Numbered from the stretch's first letter, positions 35,356-44,185 are shown. The stretch: DNA of 64,000 nucleotides from JANPPS01 sp965246925 (GCA_965246925.1 OZ251994.1:1736001-1800000), one strand, 5' to 3'. Notes: generated from the letters alone by a model not told the origin. Made by a program: numbers and translations.

Positions 35356-36162
35356 TCACGCTGGCGTGAGGCATAGCTCGACCCTGGCGTCCCGCAGCAG
35401 CGACAGTAGCGGTTCAGGCGGTGGCGCATCGGTGAACAGCGCGGCAACGTCGGCGATCGACCCGGCGCGAACCATGGCCGGGCGGCCGAACTTGCTGGCG
35501 TCCGCGCCCAGGAAAACCTGCCGCGCATTGCGCTGGATGGCCTGGGTGATCCGCACCTCGCGGTAGTCATAGTCCAGCAGCGTCCCGTCCAGATCGATAC
35601 CGCTGATGCCGATGATGCCGAAATCGACGCGGAACTGGTTGATGAGGTCGAGCGTCGCCTCGCCCACCAGGCCGCCGTCCTGGTTGCGCACCAGGCCACC
35701 GGCGATGATCAGCTCGCAGTCGCTCGATTGGATCAGCACGTTGGCGACGTTCAGGTTGTTGGTGATGACCCGCAGGTTCTTGTGGCTGGACAGGGCGCGG
35801 GCGACCTCCTCCGTCGTGGTGCCGATGTTGATGAACAGGGAGGCGCCGTCCGGGATGCGGGCGGCGATGGCCTGGCCGATGCGCCGCTTCTCCTCATGCT
35901 GCAGCACCTGGCGCGCGGAATAGCCGACGTTGCGGCCGCTGGAGGCGACGCCGGCCCCACCGTGGAACCGGCTGAGCCGTCCGGCGGCATAGAGGGTGTT
36001 CACGTCGCGCCGGATGGTCTGCGGCGTCACGCCGAACCGCCCGGCCAGCACCTCCACGCTCACGAAGCCGCGCTGGGCCACCAGCTCCACGATCGAGTCC
36101 CGCCGGGCCAGGACGGTGGTGGAATCGGTCGAGCGGGGATCGACAGGAGGGCTCAAATCCAT
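35356..36162 (-). CDS. glpR: DeoR-family repressor, probable GlpR
   Basis: DeoR-type regulator of 268 residues. The N-terminal winged helix (RRDSIVELVAQRGFVSVEVLAGRFGVTPQTIRRDVNTLYAAGRLSRFHGGA) carries the DeoR signature. The C-terminal phosphosugar-sensing domain shows FINIGTTTEEVARAL, NNLNVANVL and FLGADASKFGRPAMVR. It should sense glycerol 3-phosphate and repress the downstream glp operon. It is directly upstream of glpD and divergent from the oxygenase gene by 40 bp. Confidence 0.93.
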   Translation of the reverse strand: MDLSPPVDPRSTDSTTVLARRDSIVELVAQRGFVSVEVLAGRFGVTPQTIRRDVNTLYAAGRLSRFHGGAGVASSGRNVGYSARQVLQHEEKRRIGQAIAARIPDGASLFINIGTTTEEVARALSSHKNLRVITNNLNVANVLIQSSDCELIIAGGLVRNQDGGLVGEATLDLINQFRVDFGIIGISGIDLDGTLLDYDYREVRITQAIQRNARQVFLGADASKFGRPAMVRAGSIADVAALFTDAPPPEPLLSLLRDARVELCLTPA

Positions 36163-36202
36163 CTCACTGCTGCTGATACGAGCCTAGGGTGGGACGGAAG
36201 CT

Positions 36203-36844
36203 ATGGAAAGCGCTGCTATCAAGCTGGAGGTTGCGGTCCGTCATGTGTTCCCGACCTTGGTCGCCGCGGTGGATACGCCGGGTGCCGGGGTGCGGAACAC
36301 GGTGTTGCGGCAGCGGATCTTGGCCCGGCGCGCCGCCACCCCTTCGTTCCGCGCGTCCAATGCCGGTGGCTGGCATTCGGACCGCGATCTGCAGGATTGG
36401 GGCGGGGCGGAGGCGGCGGAGGTGCTGGCCATGGCGCGTGCCGCGGCCACCGACCTCACGCGGCGGCGGGACGGCGGTGCTGCCGCGCCGGCCTGGACCG
36501 TCACGGCCTGGGCCAATGTGAACGGCCCGGGGGACAGCAATTTCTGCCATTACCACCCCGGCGCCTTCTGGTCCGGCACGTATTACGTGGACGATGGCGG
36601 CGCGGCGTCGGATGACAGTTTGGGCGGCGAGTTCGAGATGCTGGACCCGCGTGGCCCCGGCCCGGCCATGCTGTCGCCCGCGCTGGCGTTTGCCGGGGAG
36701 GGCGGCTTGTCGGCCGGCACCACCGAGACGATCCGGCCCAAGCCGGGGCTGCTGTTTCTGTTTCCCTCCTGGCTGTATCACCAAGTGCGCGCTTACCGTG
36801 GGCAGCGGGAGCGGATTTCGATCGCGTTCAATCTGCGGGTCTGA
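36203..36844 (+). CDS. putative 2-oxoglutarate/Fe(II) oxygenase (TIGR02466-type)
   Basis: Protein of 213 residues matching the TIGR02466 family of predicted 2OG-Fe(II) dioxygenases: AWANVNGPGDSNFCHYHPGAFWSGTYYVD, where the His/Asp facial ligands are expected, and LFLFPSWLYHQVRAYRGQRERISIAFNL with the distal His and the Arg that binds 2-oxoglutarate. Substrate is unknown for the family. Divergent from glpR; only 40 bp separate the starts, so promoters must overlap. ATG at 36203. Confidence 0.82.
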   Translation: MESAAIKLEVAVRHVFPTLVAAVDTPGAGVRNTVLRQRILARRAATPSFRASNAGGWHSDRDLQDWGGAEAAEVLAMARAAATDLTRRRDGGAAAPAWTVTAWANVNGPGDSNFCHYHPGAFWSGTYYVDDGGAASDDSLGGEFEMLDPRGPGPAMLSPALAFAGEGGLSAGTTETIRPKPGLLFLFPSWLYHQVRAYRGQRERISIAFNLRV

Positions 36845-36858
36845 CCGGCCGACTGAGG

Positions 36859-36875
36859 GCGGGCGGGAAGCCCGC
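36859..36875. terminator. hairpin between convergent genes
   Basis: GCGGGC-GGGAA-GCCCGC, a perfect 6-bp GC stem with a 5-base loop, in the 42-bp gap between the convergent oxygenase and SDR genes. No T-run follows on either side, so it is a weak candidate for a bidirectional terminator. Confidence 0.4.
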
Positions 36876-36886
36876 GATACGCATGG

Positions 36887-37651
36887 TCACTGGATGGTGT
36901 AGCCGCCGTCCACGACCAGGTTGGCCCCGGTGATCATGCCCGCCGCGCCGCTGGCCAGGAACATCGCCGCGAAGGCGATCTCCTCGGGCTGGGCGAACCG
37001 TCCCGTCGGGATCTTCAGCTTCATCGCCTCGCCCACCGCGCCCGCCCACGCCTTCCGGCCCAGCTCGGTCTCCACCACGGTGGGAGAGATGGCGTTCACG
37101 GTGATGCCGTGCTGGGCCCACTCCATCGCCAGCACCTTGGTCATGCCCAATATGCCCGCCTTGCTGGTGCAATAGGCCAGATGCCGGTCGAGCGCCACGA
37201 ACGCCGCCTGTGACGCAAGGTTCACGACCCGCCCCGCCCCCGCCTGCCGCAGCGCAGGAAAGGCGGCGCGGGCCATCATGAACGGCACGCGCAGGTTGAT
37301 CGCCATCGTCAGGTCCCAATCGCTGTCGGTCACCGCCTCCGCCCGCTCCAGCAGCACGATCCCGGCATTGTTCACCAGGATATCGAGGCGGCCGAGGCCA
37401 TCGGTGGCGGCCTTGACCGCACCCTCGACCGCACCCGGCTTCGTGAGGTCCGCCACGTGGCCGATATGGCCGCCGCCCGGCAGCGCCGCCGCCACGTCGG
37501 CCGCGCCGCCGCTGAGGTCCACGACCGCGACCTTCGCCCCGCTTGAGGCGAAGCCCTGGGCGATGGCGGCGCCGATCCCCGCGGCACCGCCCGTCACCAA
37601 CACGGCCTTGCCTGTGAAGTCGAACGCCTGATCGAGCATGGGTATCGTCAT
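36887..37651 (-). CDS. SDR-family polyol dehydrogenase (GolD/threitol-dehydrogenase-like)
   Basis: Short-chain dehydrogenase of 254 residues. The nucleotide site is LVTGGAAGIGAAIAQGF followed by VVDLSG (Asp favours NAD+). ILVNNAGI and the Ser/Tyr/Lys active site NLASQ...LAYCTSKAG are intact, and the C terminus ANLVVDGGYTIQ is complete. The N terminus MLDQAFDFTGKAVLVTGG and overall pattern resemble polyol dehydrogenases such as GolD (D-arabitol) and D-threitol dehydrogenase. Last gene of the dhaK-dhaL-ABC operon, where it would oxidise the imported polyol to the ketose used by the kinase. Exact substrate is inferred. Confidence 0.8.
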   Translation of the reverse strand: MTIPMLDQAFDFTGKAVLVTGGAAGIGAAIAQGFASSGAKVAVVDLSGGAADVAAALPGGGHIGHVADLTKPGAVEGAVKAATDGLGRLDILVNNAGIVLLERAEAVTDSDWDLTMAINLRVPFMMARAAFPALRQAGAGRVVNLASQAAFVALDRHLAYCTSKAGILGMTKVLAMEWAQHGITVNAISPTVVETELGRKAWAGAVGEAMKLKIPTGRFAQPEEIAFAAMFLASGAAGMITGANLVVDGGYTIQ

Positions 37652-37692
37652 GTCCTAGCCTCCCGTTCCGGCCACGCGTCCGACAACGGCCA

Positions 37693-38697
37693 TCAGGCCT
37701 TCTGGCGCTTGGCCAGCAGCGCGTCCGCGTTCTCCTTCGTCACGGGGGTCCACGGGATGTTGTAGTCCTTGGCCATGCCGTCCTGCCATGCCAGCTGCTC
37801 GCCATACTCGGTCCAGGCACCCGCCTGCGGCTTGTAGCCGGCGCCCGCGAGGTGACGCAGCGCCACGTCCAGCGCGCCCTGCGCCTGCCCGGTCGCGTCT
37901 TGCAGGATCGACACCATGTTGCCGGCCTTCACCGCCAGCAGCGCGTCGCTTACGCCATCGATGCCGGCGATCGGCATCTTGCTAAGGTCGATCCCGGCGG
38001 ACTTCACGGCCTGCAGCGCGCCCAGCGCCATCTCGTCGTTCTGGCCGATGATGCCCTGGATGCCGCCCGGGTGCGCGGTCAGCCAGTTCTCCATCAGGGA
38101 CTGGGCTTCGGCGCGCGACCAGTTCGCGGTCTTGTGCTCGATCACCTTGATCCCCGGGTTGGCGGCCAGCACCTGCTGATTGCCCTTGCCGCGGTCCACC
38201 TGCGCGCTCTGCCCGATCGGCCCCTCGATCACGACGATGTTGCCCTTGCCGCCCAGCGCCTTGACCACCGCCTCGGCCTCCATCGCCCCGGCCTTCACAT
38301 CGTCCGAGCCCACGAACGCCGTGAGGTCGTTGCTGGTGACCCGCGTGTTGGAGCCGATCACCGGCACGTTGGCCGCCTTGGCCTTCCGCACCGCGTCCGA
38401 CCCGGCCGCCGCATCGATCGGCACGAAGATGATGGCGTCGAATTGCTGCGTGATCATCGTCTCGAACTGGTTCGACTGCGTCAGCGCGTTATACTGCCCG
38501 TCGAACACGGTGATGGCCGCCTGGCCGCTCTTGGCCGCCGGGTGCGCCTTGATGGCACCGACCCAGAGCTGCATGAACTCGGCCTTCAGGCCATAGACGG
38601 CCGCACCGATCTTGTAAGTCTTGCCCTGGGCGCGGGCGATGTAGGGCATCGCGAGCGCCGTGCTGGCCGCAGCGATGAGAGTCCGGCGTTGCAACAT
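37693..38697 (-). CDS. ribose-type ABC transporter substrate-binding protein (polyol candidate)
   Basis: Type I periplasmic binding protein of 334 residues with an N-terminal RR motif in the signal (MLQRRTLIAAASTALAMPYIARAQ) and core KIGAAVYGLKAEFMQLWVGAIKAH, FDAIIFVPIDAAAGSDAVRKAK and IIGQNDEMALGALQAVK. Start at the ATG at 38697 is set by GGAGGAA upstream. Such proteins bind pentoses, tetritols or other small polyols. It lies between the permease and the SDR gene, so its ligand should be the SDR substrate. Confidence 0.87.
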   Translation of the reverse strand: MLQRRTLIAAASTALAMPYIARAQGKTYKIGAAVYGLKAEFMQLWVGAIKAHPAAKSGQAAITVFDGQYNALTQSNQFETMITQQFDAIIFVPIDAAAGSDAVRKAKAANVPVIGSNTRVTSNDLTAFVGSDDVKAGAMEAEAVVKALGGKGNIVVIEGPIGQSAQVDRGKGNQQVLAANPGIKVIEHKTANWSRAEAQSLMENWLTAHPGGIQGIIGQNDEMALGALQAVKSAGIDLSKMPIAGIDGVSDALLAVKAGNMVSILQDATGQAQGALDVALRHLAGAGYKPQAGAWTEYGEQLAWQDGMAKDYNIPWTPVTKENADALLAKRQKA

Positions 38698-38736
38698 GGT
38701 GTTCCTCCGTTGTTGGCGTTTCATTGTTGGCCGCAA

Positions 38737-39720
38737 TCAGTCCCGCCCCCGGCGGGACGTATCCAGCAGCACCGCGAGCACGATGATCGCGCCCTTGATG
38801 ACCTGCTGATAGTATGACGACACCCCCATCAGATCGAGGCCGTTGCTGATGACGGCGATGATCAGCGCGCCAAACAGGGTGCCCACCGGGCTGCCGATGC
38901 CGCCGGTGAGGCTGGTGCCGCCGATCACCACGGCCGCGATCGCATCCAGCTCGTAGCTGATGCCCGCCTGCGGCAGCGCCGACGTCGTGCGGGCCGACAG
39001 CAACAGGCCCGATAGCCCCGCCAGCGCGCCCGAGATGGCATAGACCGAGAAGATGATCCGCCGCGTGTCGATGCCGCTGGTCCGGGCACTACGCTCGTTC
39101 CCGCCCACCGCATACACGTAGCGGCCGTAGGTGGTGAACCGCAGCACGATCCACGCCACCAGCACCGTGGCCCCGAACAGGATCACCGGGATCGGCACCC
39201 CGAACAGCATGCCCTGGCCCAGCTCGAGGAAGGCCGGCGCCAGGTTCGGCACCGGCATGCCGTCATTCGAGATGAAGGTCATGCCCCGCGCCACGCTCAG
39301 CATACCGAGCGTCGCGACGAACGCCGGCACGCGCAGCCAGGACACCATGAGCCCGTTCACCATGCCCAGCCCCAGCCCGGCGCCCACCCCCAGCAACAGC
39401 GCCACCGCCCAGCTGCCGGGATCGGCCCCGGTCACCACCATGGCACCCAGCAATCCGCACAGCGCCAGGATGGAGCCGACCGAAAGGTCGATCCCGCCGG
39501 TCAGGATCACGAAGGTCTGCCCGATGGCCAGGATGCCGTTGATGCTCGCCTGGCGCAGCACGTTGCCGATGTTGCGCGGCGTCAAAAAATACTGGTTCAG
39601 GATCGCGAGCACCGCGCACAGGGCGAAGAACGCGATGACGATGCCATACCGGGACAGCGCCTGCGAGGCTGCCAGCTGCACCCGGCCCTGCGGCACCGGG
39701 CCCTTGGCGATCCCGCTCAT
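38737..39720 (-). CDS. ribose-type ABC transporter permease (polyol candidate)
   Basis: RbsC-family permease of 327 residues with about ten hydrophobic segments, FVILTGGIDLSVGSILALCG and RFTTYGRYVYAVGGNERSARTSGID (ATPase-contact loop), and IAAVVIGGTSLTGGIGSPVGTLFG. A single permease gene implies a homodimeric channel, unlike the two-permease sugar system at 8362-10283. The ATG overlaps the ATPase stop (ATGA). Confidence 0.92.
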   Translation of the reverse strand: MSGIAKGPVPQGRVQLAASQALSRYGIVIAFFALCAVLAILNQYFLTPRNIGNVLRQASINGILAIGQTFVILTGGIDLSVGSILALCGLLGAMVVTGADPGSWAVALLLGVGAGLGLGMVNGLMVSWLRVPAFVATLGMLSVARGMTFISNDGMPVPNLAPAFLELGQGMLFGVPIPVILFGATVLVAWIVLRFTTYGRYVYAVGGNERSARTSGIDTRRIIFSVYAISGALAGLSGLLLSARTTSALPQAGISYELDAIAAVVIGGTSLTGGIGSPVGTLFGALIIAVISNGLDLMGVSSYYQQVIKGAIIVLAVLLDTSRRGRD

Positions 39721-41195
39721 GAGGCGAGCTGCACCAGGCGGTCGGACGTAAGCTCCGCCCCGCCCAGCACGCCGGCGACCTGGCCGCGCCGGAACACCGC
39801 CACCCGGTCGCTCATGCCCAGCACCTCCGGCAGCTCGGACGATACCAGGATCGCGCAGCCGCCATCCCGCACGAAGCCGGACAGGAACGCATAAACCTCC
39901 CGCTTAGCCCCCTCGTCCACGCCGCGGGTCGGCTCGTCGCACAGCAGGATGCGCGGCTTGGTGCCCAGGCACCGGGCCAGCACGACCTTCTGCTGGTTGC
40001 CGCCGCTCAGGCTCCGCACCGGCGCATCCATGCCGCCGGCCTTGATCCGGAACTGCCGCATCGCCTGCCCGACCTGCGCCCGCTCGTCCCCGAGCTTCAC
40101 GAACGGCCCGGCGCTGAGCGCGCCCAGGCTGGAGAGCGTCGCGTTCTCCCGGATCGTGCCGGTCATCACGAGGCCGGTGGCCTTCCGGTCCTCCGTCACC
40201 ATCGCCATCCCCGCCGCCAGCGCGTCCGCGGGCCTGCCAATCGGCGTGACCGCGCCGTCCACGCGGATCACCCCGCAATCAGCCGGGGCGATGCCGTAGA
40301 TCGCCTCCAGAAACTCGCTCCGCCCCGCACCCATCAGGCCGTAGATGCCCAGCACCTCGCCCTGACGCACGCCCAGGCTCACATTCTCGAACCGGCCCTG
40401 ACGGCCCAGCCCCTCGGTCTCCAGCATCACCGGGCCGCCCGGCTCCGGATGGGCGCGGTACTCGTCCCGGACGTCGGTGCCGATGATCAGCCGCACCAGC
40501 CCCGCCCGGTCGATCTCCGCGATCAGGCCCGCCTCCACAAAGCTGCCGTCCCGGAACACGGTGTAGTCATCGGCGATGGCGAAGATCTCCGTCAGGCGAT
40601 GGCTCACGTAGATCACGCCCACGCCCTGGCTCGTGAGGGTACGGATGGCGCCGAACAGCACCTCGGTCTCCGCCTCGCCGATCGCCGACGTCGGCTCGTC
40701 CATTACCAGGATCGTGCTCTCATGGCTGATGGCCTTGGCGATCTCCACCAGCTGCGTCTGCGCCAGGCTCAGCTCGCGCATCGTCCGCCGTGGCTCGATC
40801 CGAAAGCCGAGCCGGTCCAGTAGGCTCGCCGCCATCCGGTCCAGCTTCGCACCGTCGACCAAGCAGCCCAGCCGCCTCGGCTCCCGGCCCAGGAACAGGT
40901 TCTCCGCGACCGTCATGTCCGGGATGGGCGACAGCTCCTGCGTGATGATCGCGATCCCGGCCTCGAGCGCCTGCGCCGGGTTGCCGAAATGCACGTCCTG
41001 GCCGCGCAGTTTGATCACCCCGGCATCCCGGCGCAGCAGGCCCATCAGGATGTTGAGGAACGTGCTCTTGCCCGCGCCATTGCCGCCACACAGCGCATGG
41101 ACCCGCCCGGCGCGCAGCTGCAGCCGTCCGTCGCGAAGCGCGGGCACGCCGGCAAACGACTTCGCCACGCCGTGCGCTTCAAGCAGCACGGTCAC
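39717..41195 (-). CDS. ribose-type ABC transporter ATPase, two domains (polyol candidate)
   Basis: RbsA-like tandem ATPase of 492 residues. Domain 1: GGNGAGKSTFLN and ILVMDEPTSAIGEAE. Domain 2: GLMGAGRSEFLEAIYG, LSGGNQQKVVLARCLGTKPRILLCDEPTRGVDEGAK. Both halves keep family-typical residues. GTG start at 41195. It follows dhaL by 13 bp in the operon. Confidence 0.94.
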   Translation of the reverse strand: MTVLLEAHGVAKSFAGVPALRDGRLQLRAGRVHALCGGNGAGKSTFLNILMGLLRRDAGVIKLRGQDVHFGNPAQALEAGIAIITQELSPIPDMTVAENLFLGREPRRLGCLVDGAKLDRMAASLLDRLGFRIEPRRTMRELSLAQTQLVEIAKAISHESTILVMDEPTSAIGEAETEVLFGAIRTLTSQGVGVIYVSHRLTEIFAIADDYTVFRDGSFVEAGLIAEIDRAGLVRLIIGTDVRDEYRAHPEPGGPVMLETEGLGRQGRFENVSLGVRQGEVLGIYGLMGAGRSEFLEAIYGIAPADCGVIRVDGAVTPIGRPADALAAGMAMVTEDRKATGLVMTGTIRENATLSSLGALSAGPFVKLGDERAQVGQAMRQFRIKAGGMDAPVRSLSGGNQQKVVLARCLGTKPRILLCDEPTRGVDEGAKREVYAFLSGFVRDGGCAILVSSELPEVLGMSDRVAVFRRGQVAGVLGGAELTSDRLVQLAS

Positions 41196-41208
41196 CGCAG
41201 CAACCCGG

Positions 41209-41859
41209 TCATCGCAGCAACCCGGTCAGCCCGCCGGCCAGCGTGCCAAGCAGCAGGTTGCACGACGCCGCGCCCGCATCCAGCGTGCCGCGGGAGCGTT
41301 CGCCCAGCCGGCTCGCGCGCCCCACGCGCGCCACCATGTCCCGGGTGGATTCGAGCCCGGCCGCCGCCGCCTGTTTCAGGGCGCCCAGGCTATCCGCGAA
41401 CGGCAGCCCCTTTTCCTGCGCCGCCCCGAACGCCGCGATGGCCGGCGCGAGGACGTCCACCAGCGTCTTGTCGCCGGGCTTGGCACCGCCAAGGCCCACG
41501 ATCGCCGCCTGCCCGGCGTTCAGCATCGCCAGGAACCGCCCGGCGTCGATCCGCGCCGCGCCGCCCGCAGCCTCCGCCATGTCCATGAAGAACGTGCCAT
41601 ACAGCGGCCCCATGGACCCGCCGATATCGCTCAGCAGCGTGTCGCCCAGAGTGGTGAAGCCCTGGGTGAGGCCGAAGGCTCCGCCGGCGCGCAGCCGCTC
41701 GGCCGTCATGCGGAACCCCTTGCCCATGTTGATGCCGTGGTCGCCGTCACCGATCTTGCCGTCGATCTCGCTCAGGAACGCCTGCTCCCGCACGATCGCC
41801 GCCGCCATGTCGAGCACGATCGGCCCGGCCTCCGCGTCGCTGAAATCCTCCACGCTCAA
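41209..41859 (-). CDS. DhaL-type kinase subunit (ATP-binding)
   Basis: DhaL domain of 216 residues, the nucleotide-binding half of dihydroxyacetone-type kinases. KIGDGDHGINMGKGF carries the Asp cluster that holds Mg-ADP; GDTLLSDIGGSMGPLYGTFF and GDKTLVDVLAPAI follow as expected. The frame opens far upstream, but dhaK sequence is antisense-free only after its stop. A TTG at 41859 overlapping the dhaK TGA, or a GTG two codons later, is the likely start. No DhaM/PTS component is near, so phosphorylation is probably ATP-dependent. Confidence 0.88.
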   Translation of the reverse strand: MSVEDFSDAEAGPIVLDMAAAIVREQAFLSEIDGKIGDGDHGINMGKGFRMTAERLRAGGAFGLTQGFTTLGDTLLSDIGGSMGPLYGTFFMDMAEAAGGAARIDAGRFLAMLNAGQAAIVGLGGAKPGDKTLVDVLAPAIAAFGAAQEKGLPFADSLGALKQAAAAGLESTRDMVARVGRASRLGERSRGTLDAGAASCNLLLGTLAGGLTGLLR

Positions 41860-42854
41860 CGCACGGACAGGCCGATGGAATGCGCCGGCGCCGCGATCAG
41901 CCGGTCCAGCTCCGCATCCAGCCGCGTCAGCGTGACCGAGACGCCCATCATGTCGAGCGACGTGAAGTAGTTGCCCACGAACCGGTGCCGGGTCGTGATC
42001 CCCCGCCCCCGCAGCATGTCGTCCACGTGCCCATACAGCAGGTGCAGCTCCATCACCGGCGTGGCGCCCAGGCCCGAGATCAGCACCGCGACGTCGTCCC
42101 CGGCGCCGCACGGCATGTCGGCCAGGATGCGCTCCACCATGTCGGCCGCCATGGCCTTGGCGGGCGCGGTGGGCATGACCGCGACGCCGGGCTCGCCATG
42201 ATGGCCGATGCCGACCTCCATCTCGCCGTCCTTGATGGTGAAGTTGGGCTTCCCCGCCGCGGGGATGGTGCAGGCCGACAGGCCGATCCCGACCGAGCGG
42301 GTCTGGTCGATCGCCTTCTGCGCCGCCGCGATCACCGCCTCGAGGTCGCCGCCCTCATCCGCCCGCGCGCCCCCCGCCTTCCACATGATGATCTCACCGG
42401 CCACCCCCCGCCGCTTATCCCGCTCGTCCGGCCCGGCGGACGCCACGTCGTCATTGGCGACGACCGTCCGCACCTCGATCCCGTCTTTGGTCGCGAGCTT
42501 AGCGGCCATCTTCACATTCATGTTGTCGCCGGCATAGTTGCCATACAGGCAAGCGACCCCCGCCCCGGCATCGGCCTCCTGAAACGCGGCCTGGAAGCTC
42601 TTGGCCGTGGGCGAGGCAAAGATCTCCCCAATCGCCACCGCATCCAGCAGCCCCGGCCCGACATAGCCGAGGAACGCCGGCTCATGCCCAGACCCACCAC
42701 CAGTCACAACCCCAACCCGCCCCCGCACCTTCACCCCAGCCCGGCGCAGCACGCGCGAATGAGCGGTAGCCTGCAGGAGGGTAGGATACGCGGCCAGATA
42801 CCCACGCAGGCTGCCCTCGACGACCTCATCCGGATGATCAATAACGCGATTCAT
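41856..42854 (-). CDS. DhaK-type kinase subunit (ketose-binding), candidate tetrulose kinase
   Basis: DhaK domain of 332 residues, full length. VGVVTGGGSGHEPAFLGYVGPGLLDAV and LYGNYAGDNMNVKMA form the substrate site; GIGHHGEPG carries the His that covalently binds the ketose carbonyl in DhaK enzymes. The family includes dihydroxyacetone, erythrulose and related kinases. It is first in an operon with DhaL, a ribose-type ABC importer and a polyol SDR. That context favours a C4 ketose (erythrulose) over dihydroxyacetone, as an inference. ATG at 42854 follows GGAGGG. Confidence 0.87.
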   Translation of the reverse strand: MNRVIDHPDEVVEGSLRGYLAAYPTLLQATAHSRVLRRAGVKVRGRVGVVTGGGSGHEPAFLGYVGPGLLDAVAIGEIFASPTAKSFQAAFQEADAGAGVACLYGNYAGDNMNVKMAAKLATKDGIEVRTVVANDDVASAGPDERDKRRGVAGEIIMWKAGGARADEGGDLEAVIAAAQKAIDQTRSVGIGLSACTIPAAGKPNFTIKDGEMEVGIGHHGEPGVAVMPTAPAKAMAADMVERILADMPCGAGDDVAVLISGLGATPVMELHLLYGHVDDMLRGRGITTRHRFVGNYFTSLDMMGVSVTLTRLDAELDRLIAAPAHSIGLSVR

Positions 42855-43105
42855 GGCCGCCCTCCGCCACAAAGACGTCCCGCACGTATGAACGCTTGTC
42901 AACCGTGTGCGAAAACTGGGCAGTACCTCAGTCTGAATGTCGCCTCCTCCGGGAACGGGCCCTCGCCGGGCGGGCCGTAGGTGTAACCCAGCCCGGAAGC
43001 ACTCGATTGATGATAGAAAGCTGCATTGCAGAAATCTCGCATGCAGGACCGCAAATCACCAGGCTCGCTAACAAGAGATTGGCTGGCAGCAATGTTGCCG
43101 GAAGC
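42855..43105. other. intergenic region between the dhaK operon and vapBC
   Basis: No convincing gene. The open frame near 42896-43153 has no ribosome-binding site, homology cue or normal composition. On the minus strand a TTGACA (42902 to 42897) could be a -35 for dhaK, but no good -10 follows at normal spacing. The region is the boundary where GC falls compared with the operon to its left. Confidence 0.5.
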
Positions 43106-43136
43106 TTGTCGTCAGTGCGTAAAGACATTACAATGT
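43106..43136 (+). promoter_or_regulatory. vapBC promoter with overlapping palindromic operator
   Basis: TTGTCG (43106-43111), a 17-bp spacer and TACAAT (43129-43134) make a good sigma-70 promoter. The 12-bp perfect palindrome ACATTACAATGT (43125-43136) covers the -10 element, 23 bp before the antitoxin ATG. This is the expected layout for autorepression by a VapB/VapBC complex. Confidence 0.6.
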
Positions 43137-43159
43137 TCACGTCTACACGGTGAGAACAT

Positions 43160-43399
43160 ATGCCCCTGAACATCCGCAGCGAAGTGGTCAACACGCTCGC
43201 CGAAACGCTAGCAGCCCGCAAGCACATCAACAAAACCGACGCCGTGAAACAAGCGCTGGAAAACGAGCTTCTCCGCATGGACCAGGCGCTACCCTTGCGA
43301 GAGCGGCTGCGTCCCTTGCAGGATCGGGTTATGGCACGGCCGGCTACCGGCTTGGAAGCGGACAAAGCCTTCTACGACGACCTGAGCGGGAGGGACTGA
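43160..43399 (+). CDS. vapB: VapB-type antitoxin
   Basis: Seventy-nine residues of the Rv0623-like VapB family: PLNIRSEVVNTLAETLAARKHINKTDAVKQALENELLRM forms the N-terminal DNA-binding dimer domain, and the acidic/aromatic tail (KAFYDDLSGRD) should wrap the toxin. It shares one base pair group with the toxin start (TGATG), the standard translational coupling that keeps antitoxin in excess. A promoter with a palindromic operator lies just upstream. Confidence 0.9.
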   Translation: MPLNIRSEVVNTLAETLAARKHINKTDAVKQALENELLRMDQALPLRERLRPLQDRVMARPATGLEADKAFYDDLSGRD

Positions 43400-43815
43400 T
43401 GTTTGTCGATGCCTCTGCCATCGTCGCCATCCTCACGCGCGAGGAAGATGCCGACGCATTAGCGGACGCGCTGGAGGCTGCCCGCTCGCCGATCACCTCG
43501 GGAATCGCCGTATTCGAAGCGACCCTGGGGGTCTGCCGCAAGCGGCATGCCAGCGTAGCCGAGGCTCAGGAGGACGTGTCTGCGTTTCTTGGCACAGCCG
43601 GCATCACTACTGTTTCGATTAGCGGCAAGGACGCGGAAATCGCGCTGGACGCCTTCTCCCGATATGGCAAGGGCCGGGGCCAACCGGCCCAACTCAACAT
43701 GGGCGACTGTTTCGCCTACGCGGTGGCGAAGAACTATCAGACTACGCTTCTATACAAAGGCGAAGATTTCAACAAAACCGATATCCGGCCAGCAACCGAA
43801 GCGCGCGGGCTCTAG
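43399..43815 (+). CDS. vapC: VapC-type PIN-domain toxin
   Basis: PIN-domain ribonuclease of 138 residues. Acidic metal ligands are in place: D4 in MFVDASAIVAIL, E40 in IAVFEATLGV, D103 in LNMGDCFAYAVAK, and D123 in LYKGEDFNKTDI. Members cleave tRNA or rRNA when freed from VapB. It appears intact. It marks the left edge of a partly decayed accessory region. Confidence 0.92.
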   Translation: MFVDASAIVAILTREEDADALADALEAARSPITSGIAVFEATLGVCRKRHASVAEAQEDVSAFLGTAGITTVSISGKDAEIALDAFSRYGKGRGQPAQLNMGDCFAYAVAKNYQTTLLYKGEDFNKTDIRPATEARGL

Positions 43816-43842
43816 CCTACCAAGGCGCGCGGGGGTGGGCCG

Positions 43843-43861
43843 AGAGCGGTCGGTTCGCTCT
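43843..43861 (+). terminator. hairpin downstream of vapC
   Basis: AGAGCG-GTCGGTT-CGCTCT: a perfect 6-bp stem with a 7-base loop, starting 28 bp after the toxin stop. No T-run follows, so intrinsic termination is only possible, not shown. The stretch from here to 43969 shows no gene. Confidence 0.3.
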
Positions 43862-43969
43862 GGGGAAGTAAACCTTAGGAAGCGGACGTTAGCTGGCAGG
43901 GGGTATCCAACCGAAGTCGACTCGTCGTAGGTCTAGAAGCATCGGGTTCCAGTACGGTATCGTTCCTTC

Positions 43970-44185
43970 ATGACCGCCCTACCAGAGCCGAAAACCGCCT
44001 ACGACGTCATCCTTGAATGGTCCATAGATCGCCCTGATTGGCAACGCGACGCTTCAAGGAGGATCGTCCCTCATGTGGATCTCCCGGGTAGACCCAAGAG
44101 CCATTCAGCCCATTGCAAGGCACGCGTGCGGATTGACGGGCGCCCTGCTAGGCTTCGACCGGATAGTAGGGGTGGCGGCGAATGA
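43970..44185 (+). pseudogene. N-terminal remnant, possibly of a large AAA-type ATPase
   Basis: Seventy-one codons. The first ~34 residues (KTAYDVILEWSIDRPDWQRDASRRIV) resemble the N terminus of large AAA-family ATP-binding proteins of accessory regions, which typically read ILEWSxxRPxWQRDALRRIV. The similarity stops at about 44070, after which the frame is Pro/Arg-rich. A second frame then reads WISRVDPRAIQPIARHACGL, which could continue the domain after a frameshift. Full-length members run several hundred residues, so this is a broken fragment. No Shine-Dalgarno is evident. Assignment rests on pattern memory only. Confidence 0.45.

Noticed and set aside
41880..42980. 366-codon open frame opposite dhaK
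   Set aside because: Shadow frame; dhaK has all expected motifs on the other strand.
42896..43153. 85-codon plus-strand frame before vapB
   Set aside because: No ribosome-binding site and overlaps the vapBC promoter; odd composition.
43028..43365. 145-codon minus-strand frame opposite vapB
   Set aside because: Antisense shadow of a standard antitoxin gene.
43843..43861. GGTTCG within a hairpin, considered as a tRNA T-arm
   Set aside because: No acceptor, D or anticodon arms around it; it is only a simple stem-loop.
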